Below, piece after piece: positions 52,409 through 61,676 of a DNA stretch of 64,000 nt. The number at the start of each line of letters is the position of its first letter. Within the stretch, counting starts at the first letter, position 1. The stretch comes from Cylindrospermum sp. NIES-4074 (GTDB taxonomy: Bacteria; Cyanobacteriota; Cyanobacteriia; Cyanobacteriales; Nostocaceae), in contig AP018269.1 in the NCBI GenBank assembly GCA_003994795.1, positions 5,295,677 to 5,359,676 of the forward strand, given 5' to 3'. The notes beneath the pieces were generated by a model, which worked only from the letters and a program-made list of their open reading frames with translations, searched no databases and was not told where the DNA came from. The position numbers and the translations under genes are program-made.

Positions 52409-54445
52409 ATGCCTGCGCCTACTATCTCCCCTACTATCACTGCCTTTCCCCTGACAGCCGTAGTCGGTCAAGAAGCAATTAAATTAGCCTTGCTATTAAC
52501 AGCAGTCGATCCGGGGTTGGGGGGTGTGGTAATTGCAGGTCGTCGCGGTACGGCAAAATCAGTGATGGCTCGTGCTATCCATGCTCTATTACCACCCATT
52601 GAAGTTGTCAAAGGCTCAATTAGCAACTGCGACCCCAACCACCCAGAAGATTGGGATGACCAACTTTTGGCGGAGTTTGCAGATAAAGATATTCAAGATA
52701 TCCCCACCGAAATCATCCCCGCACCATTTTTGCAAATTCCTTTAGGGATAACAGAAGACCGACTGCTTGGTTCTGTGGATGTGGAAAAGTCGGTAAAACA
52801 AGGTGAAACAGTTTTTCAGCCTGGGTTACTCGCTACTGCTAACCGAGGTGTGTTGTATGTGGATGAAATTAATTTATTAGATGACCAAATCAGCAACCAG
52901 CTATTAACTGTATTATCTGAAGGACGCAACCAGATTGAGCGGGAGGGAATTAGTTTTCAGCATCCCTGCAAGTCCTTATTTATTGCTACCTACAACCCAG
53001 AAGAAGGTGGTTTGCGGGAGCATTTAATGGATAGAATTGCGATCGCTCTTTCTGCTGACGGAGTTCTCGGTCTAGATCAAAGAGTACACGCAGTTGAGCA
53101 AGCGATCGCCTATTCCCAATCTCCCCAAGAATTCCTCCAGCAATACAGTGAAGACTTAGACGCCCTCAAAACTCAAATCATCCTCGCACGAGAATGGCTC
53201 AAGGATGTCTGCATTACCCATGAACAAATCGCCTACCTCGTAGATGAGGCAATTCGTGGGGGTGTGCAAGGACATCGCGCCGAGTTATTTGCCACGCGAG
53301 TCGCCAAAGCTGCTGCTGCTTTGGAAGGACGCAACACAGTCAATGCTGAAGATTTGCGCCGGGCGGTGGAATTAGTAATTGTACCACGAGCTACCATCGT
53401 CCAAACACCACCACCAGATCAACCACCGCCACCACCGCCACCACCACCCCAAAATCAAGACGAGTCTGAGCAGGAAGAACAACAAGAAGACGAAGAAGAT
53501 AAAGAAGAGCAAGAAGAAGAACAGCAAGAACAAGAACCCCCCAGCATCCCGGAAGAGTTCATCTTTGACCCAGAAGGGGTAATCCTTGACCCTACTGTGC
53601 TTTACTTTACCCAAATGGCGAAGCGGCAGGGTAAATCTGGTAGTCGTAGTATTATCTTCTCTGATGACCGGGGACGCTACATTAAGCCCATGTTGCCCAA
53701 AGGGAAGGTGCGACGCATAGCCGTAGATGCCACACTCCGAGCCGCTGCCCCGTATCAAAAAGCACGACGTGAGAGACATCCAGATAGAAAAGTAATTGTC
53801 GAACAGGGGGACATTCGCTCTAAACGCTTGGTACGCAAAGCCGGAGCTTTAGTGGTATTTGTGGTTGATGCTTCTGGTTCCATGGCCCTCAACCGGATGC
53901 AATCAGCTAAAGGCGCGGTGATGCAACTTTTGACAGAAGCTTATCAAAACCGTGACCAAGTAGCTTTAATTCCCTTTCGCGGGGAAGAGGCAGAGGTGTT
54001 ATTACCCCCTACACGTTCTATTGCTCTAGCTCGTAATCGCTTGGAAAGATTGCCCTGTGGAGGCGGTTCGCCTCTAGCTCATGGTTTAACTCAAGCTGTA
54101 AGGGTCGGTGTAAATGCCCAGATGAGTGGTGATATTGGGCAAGTTGTGATTGTCGCTATTACTGATGGGCGAGGGAATATTCCTTTGGCACGTTCTTTAG
54201 GTGAACAGATAGAACCAGGAGAAAAGCCGGACATTAAAGGGGAACTGTTAGAAATTTCTGGGAGAATCCGTGCGCTGGGAATGCAGCTATTGGTGATTGA
54301 TACAGAGAGTAAATTTGTATCAACTGGCTTTGCTAAGGAATTAGCTCAAACGGCAGGAGGTAAATATTACCATTTGCCAAAAGCGACAGATCAAGCTATT
54401 GCTGCTATGACCAGAGGTGCGATCGCTGATTTAAAATCTAGATAA
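52409..54445 (+). CDS. chlD: Magnesium chelatase subunit D
   Basis: Subunit of the enzyme that inserts Mg2+ into protoporphyrin IX, the committed step to chlorophyll. 678 residues. The N-terminal AAA+ domain resembles ChlI ([20 protein letters not shown] for Walker [13 protein letters not shown] for Walker [23 protein letters not shown]). A linker of eleven Pro and then acidic Glu/Asp/Gln (about 335-375) follows. The C-terminal vWA domain has the MIDAS motif [13 protein letters not shown], with supporting [11 protein letters not shown] and [11 protein letters not shown]. In ChlD the AAA site is usually degenerate; here Walker A is largely intact. Stands alone. Confidence 0.95.
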   Translation: MPAPTISPTITAFPLTAVVGQEAIKLALLLTAVDPGLGGVVIAGRRGTAKSVMARAIHALLPPIEVVKGSISNCDPNHPEDWDDQLLAEFADKDIQDIPTEIIPAPFLQIPLGITEDRLLGSVDVEKSVKQGETVFQPGLLATANRGVLYVDEINLLDDQISNQLLTVLSEGRNQIEREGISFQHPCKSLFIATYNPEEGGLREHLMDRIAIALSADGVLGLDQRVHAVEQAIAYSQSPQEFLQQYSEDLDALKTQIILAREWLKDVCITHEQIAYLVDEAIRGGVQGHRAELFATRVAKAAAALEGRNTVNAEDLRRAVELVIVPRATIVQTPPPDQPPPPPPPPPQNQDESEQEEQQEDEEDKEEQEEEQQEQEPPSIPEEFIFDPEGVILDPTVLYFTQMAKRQGKSGSRSIIFSDDRGRYIKPMLPKGKVRRIAVDATLRAAAPYQKARRERHPDRKVIVEQGDIRSKRLVRKAGALVVFVVDASGSMALNRMQSAKGAVMQLLTEAYQNRDQVALIPFRGEEAEVLLPPTRSIALARNRLERLPCGGGSPLAHGLTQAVRVGVNAQMSGDIGQVVIVAITDGRGNIPLARSLGEQIEPGEKPDIKGELLEISGRIRALGMQLLVIDTESKFVSTGFAKELAQTAGGKYYHLPKATDQAIAAMTRGAIADLKSR

Positions 54446-54512
54446 TTGGTCATTAGGGTCTATCTTTCACTTTTTACTCAGCACTCAGCACTCAGCACTT
54501 CAGCTGAAGCAC

Positions 54513-55298
54513 TCATGATCCTGTTGGCATTATTTGTGGTTGCAAATAGCCAATTAGTTCATGAATGCCTTTTTGCAAATACCGCGTTACCGTCATCGGA
54601 CTAGTACCAATGTTCTTAGCAGCGTCCTTGCGGGAAAATTCCTTCAAAAATACTAACTCAACTGCCATGCGGGGCTTATCTTCTAACAAACTGATGGCCC
54701 CTTGCAGTTGTTGTCGTTCTTCTTCTTGTTGCTGAAGATATGTAGAACGAGGACAAGCAAGGGCCTCACCCAAGGTTATTTGGCAATCAACATAATGAAC
54801 CACAGTTGCATCTAAACTCAAAGGCATCCGGTTTTGAGCCGCTAACTTAGTTTCTTGCCATTCTGGTAAAGATATCTGGAGTCTTTTAGCGATTTCAGCG
54901 TCCCTGGGAGGACGACCTAAAGACAGCGCTAATTCCTTACGCACCTTTTGCCCCTCATTGTAAAGTTCTTGCCAACGACGGGGTATTTTTAATAGAGTAC
55001 TGCGATCGCGCAAAAAATGCAGCATCTCACCGCGAATATATGGTACAGCAAAGGAACTAAAAGCATATCCTTGACTGGGGTCAAATCGCTCGATAGCTCT
55101 AATCAAACCAAAATAACCGATTTGTTCTAAATCTTCATAAGGTTCATTACACTGATGGCTAAATTTATGAGCCATCTTCCGAACTAAGCCCGTGTGTAAC
55201 TGCACAAGTTGATTACGAAGTTTAATAGAAGGATATTGGTGGTATAAGTGTAATAGCTCTATACCATCAGATCGCACAGAGGACTCACTTGCAGCCAT
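54513..55298 (-). CDS. sigF: RNA polymerase sigma factor SigF (group 3, SigB/F/G type)
   Basis: Alternative sigma factor, 261 residues. Region 2 reads VRKMAHKFSHQCNEPYEDLEQIGYFGLIRAIERFDPSQGYAFSSFAVPYIRGEMLHFLRD, region 3 RWQELYNEGQKVRKELALSLGRPP, and region 4 LLEDKPRMAVELVFLKEFSRKDAAKNIGTSPMTVTRYL. This is the SigF class that drives pilus and motility genes in cyanobacteria. I take ATG 55298 (MAASESSVRSDGIE), which follows the usual N-terminus; the frame remains open to 55367. A small frame (55285-55473) overlaps this start by 14 bases. Confidence 0.9.
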   Translation of the reverse strand: MAASESSVRSDGIELLHLYHQYPSIKLRNQLVQLHTGLVRKMAHKFSHQCNEPYEDLEQIGYFGLIRAIERFDPSQGYAFSSFAVPYIRGEMLHFLRDRSTLLKIPRRWQELYNEGQKVRKELALSLGRPPRDAEIAKRLQISLPEWQETKLAAQNRMPLSLDATVVHYVDCQITLGEALACPRSTYLQQQEEERQQLQGAISLLEDKPRMAVELVFLKEFSRKDAAKNIGTSPMTVTRYLQKGIHELIGYLQPQIMPTGS

Positions 55299-55473
55299 AT
55301 AAATTCCTTTGTAGTAACTCCTTTTCCTGAAGGATGGAGTTGCGTATACTCTCTTCAAAGCTGTCATTATTTTCCTTAGTCAACGCAGAATAAGCCATCG
55401 TCGTTTCACTGAACTTCTCAGGGGCCTCAGTACACGATTCCGTGATAATACGTATGATTTTCCGCCCTGTCAT
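55285..55473 (-). CDS. Small hypothetical protein overlapping the sigF start
   Basis: A 62-residue frame (MTGRKIIRIITESCTEAPEK, then LTKENNDSFEESIRNS) in the same direction as sigF. It ends 14 bases inside the sigF coding region (TATATGGCTGCAAGTGA), so the sigF start would be translationally coupled to it. Both could be real, and such an overlap could set SigF level. I cannot place it in a family, and it may be a chance frame. Confidence 0.3.
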   Translation of the reverse strand: MTGRKIIRIITESCTEAPEKFSETTMAYSALTKENNDSFEESIRNSILQEKELLQRNLYGCK

Positions 55474-55785
55474 GTTTTAGGTAATTTTTGTCTTCTAGAC
55501 AACAATTTTCTCAAGATATCATTACAATTTCTTTAATAAAACTTAACTATTTCTCTTGAATTAATGTGGGAATTATGCACAAATTATTTGGTATCAAGCT
55601 GCCTTTGAGGTGAGACGAAATAAAAGAGGGAAAGGGGAACCCCATAAATAAATCATTTGCTCACTTTCCTTGTGGGAAAAGGAGTTCCAGCTTCTTTTCT
55701 TTCCCTTTTAACCCTTCCCCTTTTGCGTTCTTCTGTAAAAATGGGAAATAAGCAAAACTTTTCCCTGAAAAACTACAGTTTTTAT

Positions 55786-56514
55786 ATGAGTAATACCAGC
55801 AATTTTCGTCAAGCTTTCCGCGAGGCTCAATCTCACGCCCTCGTGGGCCCTAATGTAATTGCCAACGCCCTCCCCTACGTTGGTGGCGGGTTGGTGCTGA
55901 CAGCATTGGGAACCTATGGCGGTTTGGGCATTATCCGGACTAACCCAGGGTTATTCTTCCCCACCTTCATTGGTGCGATCGTTCTTGAACTAATTTTGTT
56001 CTTTGTTGCCCAAAATGTCGCTCAACAAGGTAACAAAGCCCTCGCCCTACCCCTGCTGGGCATCTACAGCCTCTTGTCTGGATATACTCTCAGTGGCTTA
56101 GTATTCGTCGCTTTGAGAACCCAAGGTGTTGGTATTCAAGGCATTGGTTTGGCTGCCCTTGGTTGTGGCGCCACCTTTATTGTTGCCCGTCAAATTGGTT
56201 CCAACCTCTCGGAATCTGACGGCATGGCTTTAACGAAAACCATCTCTCTTGGCATGATTGCCTTAGTGGTTGTCTGCCTCACCCAATTTGTATTTGCCTT
56301 GTTTGGTGTTTACACCCCCAGTTGGTTAGAAATCGGCATTTCCGGTTTAGGGGTGTTTTTGTTTGTGGGAGTATCGGTTGTAGATTTTTACATCTTGCCT
56401 CGCACTTACCAAGATGATGAGTACCTGCCTGCGGCTTTGTCGATGTACCTCACATACATCAACCTGTTCATCTTTATTTTGCGCTTGCTGATTGCCATCA
56501 ATGGCCGTGATTAA
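55786..56514 (+). CDS. Bax inhibitor-1 (BI-1)/YccA family membrane protein
   Basis: Integral membrane protein with seven hydrophobic helices: ALPYVGGGLVLTALGTYGG, FIGAIVLELILFFVAQ, ALPLLGIYSLLSGYTLSGLVF, GLAALGCGATFIVA, LGMIALVVVCLTQFVFALF, LEIGISGLGVFLFVGVSVVDFYI and LTYINLFIFILRLLIA. The acidic C-terminal helix region (DFYILPRTYQDDEYLPAAL) fits the BI-1 di-aspartyl pH sensor of calcium-leak homologues. Function in cyanobacteria is not defined. ATG 55786 (MSNTSNFRQAF) is preferred over an open frame from 55657 whose extra 43 residues are low-complexity. The 311-bp spacer before it contains no other feature I recognise. Confidence 0.85.
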   Translation: MSNTSNFRQAFREAQSHALVGPNVIANALPYVGGGLVLTALGTYGGLGIIRTNPGLFFPTFIGAIVLELILFFVAQNVAQQGNKALALPLLGIYSLLSGYTLSGLVFVALRTQGVGIQGIGLAALGCGATFIVARQIGSNLSESDGMALTKTISLGMIALVVVCLTQFVFALFGVYTPSWLEIGISGLGVFLFVGVSVVDFYILPRTYQDDEYLPAALSMYLTYINLFIFILRLLIAINGRD

Positions 56515-56548
56515 GCGCCCGTAGGTAGAAGAAAACTTGACAATTTTT

Positions 56549-56583
56549 CAACCGTGGCTGGTTCAGTGCAACCACGGTTTTTT
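56549..56583 (+). terminator. Rho-independent terminator
   Basis: AACCGTGG (56550-56557) and CCACGGTT (56572-56579) form a perfect 8-bp stem, followed by TTTTTT, 35 bases after the BI-1 stop. Confidence 0.88.
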
Positions 56584-56745
56584 ATTGGTCAAAGGCGATC
56601 GCTCATCGCCTCCATCAAGCGGGTACGCGATCGCATAAGTAAAGCATTTTGTATAATTTGCCCAACTACCGCTAAAATCAGAAATGCAAATAAAATAGAA
56701 AGCAATCTCTCAAAATCCGAAGCGCTCTATACCTGAGTAAGCAAT

Positions 56746-57859
56746 ATGGAAGTCCTAGAACTCAAACGCGAAATCGAAACGTTGTCTGGCCGCCTGGGTA
56801 AAACCCAGGACTATCTTTGACGTACCCGCACTGACTGCCAAAATTCAAGACCTAGAACAAATAGCAGCCCAGCCAGAATTTTGGGACGACCAAACCCAAG
56901 CCCAAGAAACGCTGCAACAACTCAACGACCTCAAAGACCACCTCCACCAGTACGATCAGTGGCAAGCTAATCTGGAAGATACTAGAGCAGTGGTTGAGTT
57001 GTTGGAGTTAGAAACCGATGAAGCGTTATTGCAAGAAGCGGAATCTACCATCATCAAACTCAATCGTGACCTCGACCAATGGGAATTGCAACAGTTGCTT
57101 TCCGGGCCCTACGACGACAAAGGCGCCGTACTGACAATTAACGCTGGTGCTGGTGGTACAGATGCCCAAGACTGGGCATTTATGTTGATGCGGATGTACA
57201 CCCGTTGGGCAGAAGATCACGGCTACAAGGTGACATTAGCTGAAGAGTCAGAAGGTGATGAAGCGGGTATTAAATCAGCAACCTTAGAAATTACTGGTCG
57301 CTATGCCTATGGTTATTTGCGATCAGAAATGGGTACACACCGGCTAGTGAGAATTTCACCTTTCAATGCTAACGGCAAACGGCAAACCAGTTTTGCTGGG
57401 GTGGAAGTGATGCCGCAAATAGATAACTCCGTGAAACTAGAAATTCCAGAGAAGGATTTGGAAATTACCACCACCAGGTCTGGTGGTAAAGGTGGGCAGA
57501 ATGTCAACAAAGTAGAAACAGCAGTCAGGATTGTTCACCTACCCACTGGTTTAGCCGTGCGTTGTACAGAAGAACGCTCTCAGCTACAAAATAAAGAAAA
57601 AGCCCTCGCCCGTCTCAAAGCCAAGCTACTAGTCATTGCTCAAGAGCAACGTGCCCAAGAAATTGCCGAAATCCGAGGTGATATGGTAGAAGCTTCCTGG
57701 GGAAACCAAATTCGTAACTATGTGTTTCACCCTTACCAAATGGTGAAAGACTTGCGTACTAATATTGAAACCACAGGGATAACTGATGTGATGAATGGTG
57801 AACTTGATGCTTTCATCCAAGCCTATCTGCGGCAAGAAAACCAATTAGTAGAAAGCTAG
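56746..57859 (+). CDS. prfB: Peptide chain release factor 2 with programmed +1 frameshift
   Basis: Terminates translation at UGA and UAA. The reading frame starts at ATG 56746 ([20 protein letters not shown]) and meets TGA at 56818-56820 in the canonical slippery site CAGGACTATCTTTGAC; shifting +1 after CTT reads GAC, and the frame then continues as [20 protein letters not shown] to 57859 (371 codons in all). This is the RF2 autoregulatory frameshift: low RF2 lets the ribosome slip. An AGG is present just upstream, as in known sites. The GGQ motif ([13 protein letters not shown]) and the SPF tripeptide that reads stop codons (RISPFNANG) are present. A frame from 56990 alone would miss the start. 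Confidence 0.95.
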
Positions 57860-57894
57860 CCGGACATTTTAACTACTTTATATTGACCTTTTTT

Positions 57895-57928
57895 GAATTC
57901 AAAATTCAAAATTCAAAATTCAAAATTA
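57895..57928. repeat. AAAATTC heptamer array, in a 534-bp spacer
   Basis: Four tandem AAAATTC units follow prfB. The rest of 57860-58393 is non-coding, with a palindrome CCACTGATTC/GAATCAGTGG (57971-57993) and a dispersed repeat GCGTCTCGTAGAGAAGCG near 58086-58104. Confidence 0.75.
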
Positions 57929-58393
57929 GAAAAAATTAATTTTGAATTAAATCATTCTGAGTACAGGCTCCCACTGATTCTTAGAATCAGTGGTCTGCAA
58001 TTAGTGGTGGGTTCAGAGCTACCACTAATTGTCTTTAATGCAAGAATTTTTAATTTATAATTTTGAATTTGAGCGAACGCGAGCAGCGTCTCGTAGAGAA
58101 GCGACTTGACACTCTCAGCACTGCTAATTTCACAGCCTGGTCTTTACGTTATCTGTGAAAATCATACGCAAACAACTTGTCTTCTTTGCGATCGCCTTTG
58201 AAAACATAGCATCTAATGCAGCAAAGCTATCGCTTATCCGAGAGATGTAGTAAGTATTTCTCCATTTTTAAAAGTTATTAAATCTTTACTAAATATGTAA
58301 AATTCACTGAGAAAGCTATTGATAATTTTGTAACTTAGCCTTATTGTGACTTAATATATTCTGGTTGAAAACAGCTTAAAAAGCTTAAAAATT

Positions 58394-60406
58394 GTGGTAA
58401 AAACTAATAATTCTGCCAGTGCCTCTGCTGCACAAAAGGGTGATTATCCAGGACGTGCCTACTTTATTCGGCATGGTGAAAGCACCAGCAATGAACGTAA
58501 CATTTTTGCTGGTGTACTGGATGTTGACCTCACCGCATTTGGTAGATTACAGGCACGCCGTGCAGGTGCTGATATTAAGAAAAAAGGTGTCAAATTTGAT
58601 GCAGTATATGTCTCTCACATGAGACGGGCGCGGCAAACTTGTGAAATTGCCCTTGCTGAAAGTGAGGCGCTAAAGTCACCCGATATTCCTATCCAAATCG
58701 ACCATCGAATTAGCGAGAAATCCTTCGGCATTTTTGCCGGTCGTAACCTAAATCTGCTTCGTCTTGCCCTTGGCTACGAAGGCTTCGAGGAAATGTTGCA
58801 TTCCCACAACGAAGCACCTCCGGCTGGTGAGAAGATTGCCCAAGTTTACGGACGCGCTGCTTCTTTCTATGATGAGCGGATTGTACCGCACTTGCAACGG
58901 GGTGAAACTGTTCTGGTCGTGTGCCACCAATATGTATTGGAGCCTTTAGCACTTTATTTAAGTGATTTACCACCAACTGCTTATAAACATCTAAAACTCC
59001 CGAATGGTAAAGCTCTTAGTGGAGAGGAGTTAGTCAAATTTCGTGATAAGGAATCGGGTGGTGCAGCTTCCCTGCGGAAAGAGATCAACGATCTTTCTAT
59101 TATGTGGGCAATTTTGCTCTATGCTGCTGCTTTCTTACTAGGATGCTTGGTAAAGACAATAAGCGCCTCCTCAGTAGGAATTCCATCAGAGCTATTTCGA
59201 GGGATAATCGTTGCCTGTCTTGCTGCTTCAACATTTTATACCTATCTGGACATTGACTTTGCCGCGAGTAAACGCAAAGTAACTTCAACTGTGAAGTATA
59301 TAGTCTACGCCTGGATGTTAGCTAGGTGGGTAGTTGGGCTACTTTTAATATTTTCTGGAATCTTGTATCAAAGTCCCGGCGATTTATACAAAGTTATGTG
59401 GGTGCTTTTTTTGATGGTTCCACCCGCCCTTACTTCCCCAGTTTTATCGGTACTTTGGGGCGGTAATCTTTATCCGTCGGCTATCTTATCAAGGACATTA
59501 TCAATTATCGCTCCCGTTGCACTGATTGTAACATTTGGCTTGGCAAAACAACTACCAATTAACAGTTCAAGCCTGATATTTTTCGGTGTCATTCTCATTG
59601 TTGGTCTGGCAATACCGGGAGCCATCGCCCAATTTTGGCGTGACAAATCTCCTGTTGAATCAAACCACCACAGTAAGAACTGGAAATTTATTGGCGTGCT
59701 TGCTGTGGCCTTAATGGCTTTAGCAACTGGGTTTCAGTTTACTCCATCAACATTCCTCAGCGATTTATTTTTCTCAACGGATGCAAACCGCTCCCTAGCC
59801 TGTCTGCAACAACTGTCAGTGGCAACATTAGTCTTTATCTTAATGCGCGTCTTTGCCGTATTAACTTCAGTGTTTACAAAAGGTAAGCTGATCAAGGCAG
59901 AAGCGAGGGATGCTTATATCCTGCTTGTTAATCCAAACTTTTTCCTTTGGGCCGCTCTTTTTCTTGGAGTTAGTGCAACTGCAAATCCGGAAGCTGTAAA
60001 ATATGCAATTTTTTGGGCAGCGCTGGGGTTCTTCTGCATCCCACTCATAGAGCAGATATTGTTTATGAATTCATTTGGTAATGAATTATTGAGAGAAACA
60101 CTGCGTTCTTCAAGAATGGCAACAGAAGATGTGAGAAAACTTTTTCAGCAATTGGATACAGACGGCAGCAATGCACTCAATAGAGACGAGATTATGGAGC
60201 TTTTAGGTCGAATAGAAGATATGACAACAGGTGAACGTAGTTCTGAAGATATCAGGAGCTACGTCACTAATTATCTTTTTGCCACTCTTGACTCTGATAA
60301 AAATGGAACAGTCGATTTGCGAGAGTTAGAAGAGTATGTATCAACCTACGGTTTAGTTGCTAACCTTAACGTTGTCTCTGCTCCTCCATCCCCAGTTGCA
60401 AGATAA
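58394..60406 (+). CDS. Histidine phosphatase - polytopic membrane - EF-hand fusion protein
   Basis: A 670-residue protein with three parts. Residues about 18-230 are a phosphoglycerate-mutase/histidine-phosphatase domain: RHG (YFIRHGESTSNE), HMRRARQTCEIAL, the acidic EKSFGIFAGRN, and the second catalytic His in VVCHQYVLEPLAL. About ten hydrophobic segments follow (SIMWAILLYAAAFLLGCLV to AVKYAIFWAALGFFCIPLI, about 235-560). The C-terminus has two EF-hand calcium loops, DTDGSNALNRDE (588-599) and DSDKNGTVDLRE (633-644), both with Glu at position 12. It starts at GTG 58394. Calcium-controlled phosphatase or transporter activity is inference. All catalytic residues are intact and nothing is truncated. 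Confidence 0.85.
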   Translation: MVKTNNSASASAAQKGDYPGRAYFIRHGESTSNERNIFAGVLDVDLTAFGRLQARRAGADIKKKGVKFDAVYVSHMRRARQTCEIALAESEALKSPDIPIQIDHRISEKSFGIFAGRNLNLLRLALGYEGFEEMLHSHNEAPPAGEKIAQVYGRAASFYDERIVPHLQRGETVLVVCHQYVLEPLALYLSDLPPTAYKHLKLPNGKALSGEELVKFRDKESGGAASLRKEINDLSIMWAILLYAAAFLLGCLVKTISASSVGIPSELFRGIIVACLAASTFYTYLDIDFAASKRKVTSTVKYIVYAWMLARWVVGLLLIFSGILYQSPGDLYKVMWVLFLMVPPALTSPVLSVLWGGNLYPSAILSRTLSIIAPVALIVTFGLAKQLPINSSSLIFFGVILIVGLAIPGAIAQFWRDKSPVESNHHSKNWKFIGVLAVALMALATGFQFTPSTFLSDLFFSTDANRSLACLQQLSVATLVFILMRVFAVLTSVFTKGKLIKAEARDAYILLVNPNFFLWAALFLGVSATANPEAVKYAIFWAALGFFCIPLIEQILFMNSFGNELLRETLRSSRMATEDVRKLFQQLDTDGSNALNRDEIMELLGRIEDMTTGERSSEDIRSYVTNYLFATLDSDKNGTVDLRELEEYVSTYGLVANLNVVSAPPSPVAR

Positions 60407-60467
60407 TTTGCGGTCATTAGTCATTGGGGAAGATACTTCTTCATCTCTCCCACTCCTTCCCCAGTCG

Positions 60468-61652
60468 CTAGCGATCGACTGAACCCATGATGACATCGAC
60501 ACTACCTAAAATTGCCACAATGTCGGCGACTTTCACCCCTTTGAGTAGGTAGGGTAAGATTTGCAAGTTAGTGAAATCAGCAGTGCGGATTTTCCAGCGC
60601 CAAGGAAAGACGTTATCATCCCCAATTAGATAAATGCCTAACTCACCTTTGCCACTTTCGACACGGGCATAAATTTCTCCTTTGGGAATTTTGAAGGTTG
60701 GGGCAATCTTTCTACCAATATATTGGTAATCAAACTTATCCCATTCAGATTTGCGTCCACCTACCATGCGTTTGGCTTCTAAATTTTCGTAAGGGCCACC
60801 GGGAAGTCCTTTGAGTGCTTGACGAAGAATCTTCACTGACTGCCGCATTTCCCGCATCCGCACAAAGTAACGCGCTAGGATATCACCGCCGGTTTCCCAG
60901 CAAATATCCCAGTCAAAATCGTCGTAGCACTCATAGTGGTCAACTTTCCGCAAGTCCCAAATCACTCCAGAACCGCGCAACATGGGGCCGGAAAGTCCCC
61001 AGTTAATCGCTTCATTTTTGCCAATGAAACCAACGCCTTCAGTCCGCGCCCGAAATATGGGGTTATTGGTAATTAGTCGTTCATATTCATCTATTTTTTC
61101 TGGAAAGTAATCACAAAACTCTTCACATTTAGTTACCCAACCGTAGGGCAAATCAACTGCAACGCCACCCACACGGAAATAGTTATTATTCACCATCCGG
61201 TAGCCTGAAGCAGCTTCCCATAAATCATAAATCATCTCCCGTTCTCGGAAAATGTAGAAAAAGGGAGTTTGGACGCCTAAATCTGCGGCAAACGGCCCCA
61301 ACCATAGCAGGTGATTGGCAATCCGATTCAGTTCTAGCATGATGACGCGGATGTAGCTGGCGCGTTTAGGAATGGGGATACCAGCTAACTGTTCTACAGC
61401 ATTGACTGTAACAGCTTCATTAAACATTCCCTCGGCATAGTCCCAACGGCTGACGTAGGGGATATACATTTGGATGGTGCGGTTTTCTGCAATTTTTTCC
61501 ATCCCCCGGTGCAGGTAGCCAATTACTGGTTCACAGTCGATGACATCTTCCCCGTCTAATGTGACTATCAACCTCAATACACCATGCATTGAGGGATGAT
61601 GAGGCCCCATATTGATCGTCATCGGTTCTGTTCTGGTTTCAACTCTAGCCAT
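60468..61652 (-). CDS. ndhH: NAD(P)H-quinone oxidoreductase subunit H
   Basis: Membrane-arm-proximal subunit of the photosynthetic/respiratory NDH-1 complex (NuoD homologue), 394 residues. Blocks [53 protein letters not shown] and [18 protein letters not shown] are conserved, and the C-terminus DVIMGSVDR is standard. ATG 61652 ([10 protein letters not shown]) gives the usual start; a start two codons upstream is also possible. It follows the oxidase gene by 24 bp. ndhH is normally elsewhere in cyanobacteria, alone, not after ndhI plus an oxidase, so this may be a second copy (inference). Confidence 0.94.
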   Translation of the reverse strand: MARVETRTEPMTINMGPHHPSMHGVLRLIVTLDGEDVIDCEPVIGYLHRGMEKIAENRTIQMYIPYVSRWDYAEGMFNEAVTVNAVEQLAGIPIPKRASYIRVIMLELNRIANHLLWLGPFAADLGVQTPFFYIFREREMIYDLWEAASGYRMVNNNYFRVGGVAVDLPYGWVTKCEEFCDYFPEKIDEYERLITNNPIFRARTEGVGFIGKNEAINWGLSGPMLRGSGVIWDLRKVDHYECYDDFDWDICWETGGDILARYFVRMREMRQSVKILRQALKGLPGGPYENLEAKRMVGGRKSEWDKFDYQYIGRKIAPTFKIPKGEIYARVESGKGELGIYLIGDDNVFPWRWKIRTADFTNLQILPYLLKGVKVADIVAILGSVDVIMGSVDR

Positions 61653-61676
61653 ATTCACAAGTCCTATTTGAATTGT

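Noticed and set aside
53372-53779. Long minus-strand frame inside chlD rich in Phe, Leu and Trp
   Set aside because: It is the complement of the Pro/Glu-rich linker of ChlD; composition explains its length.
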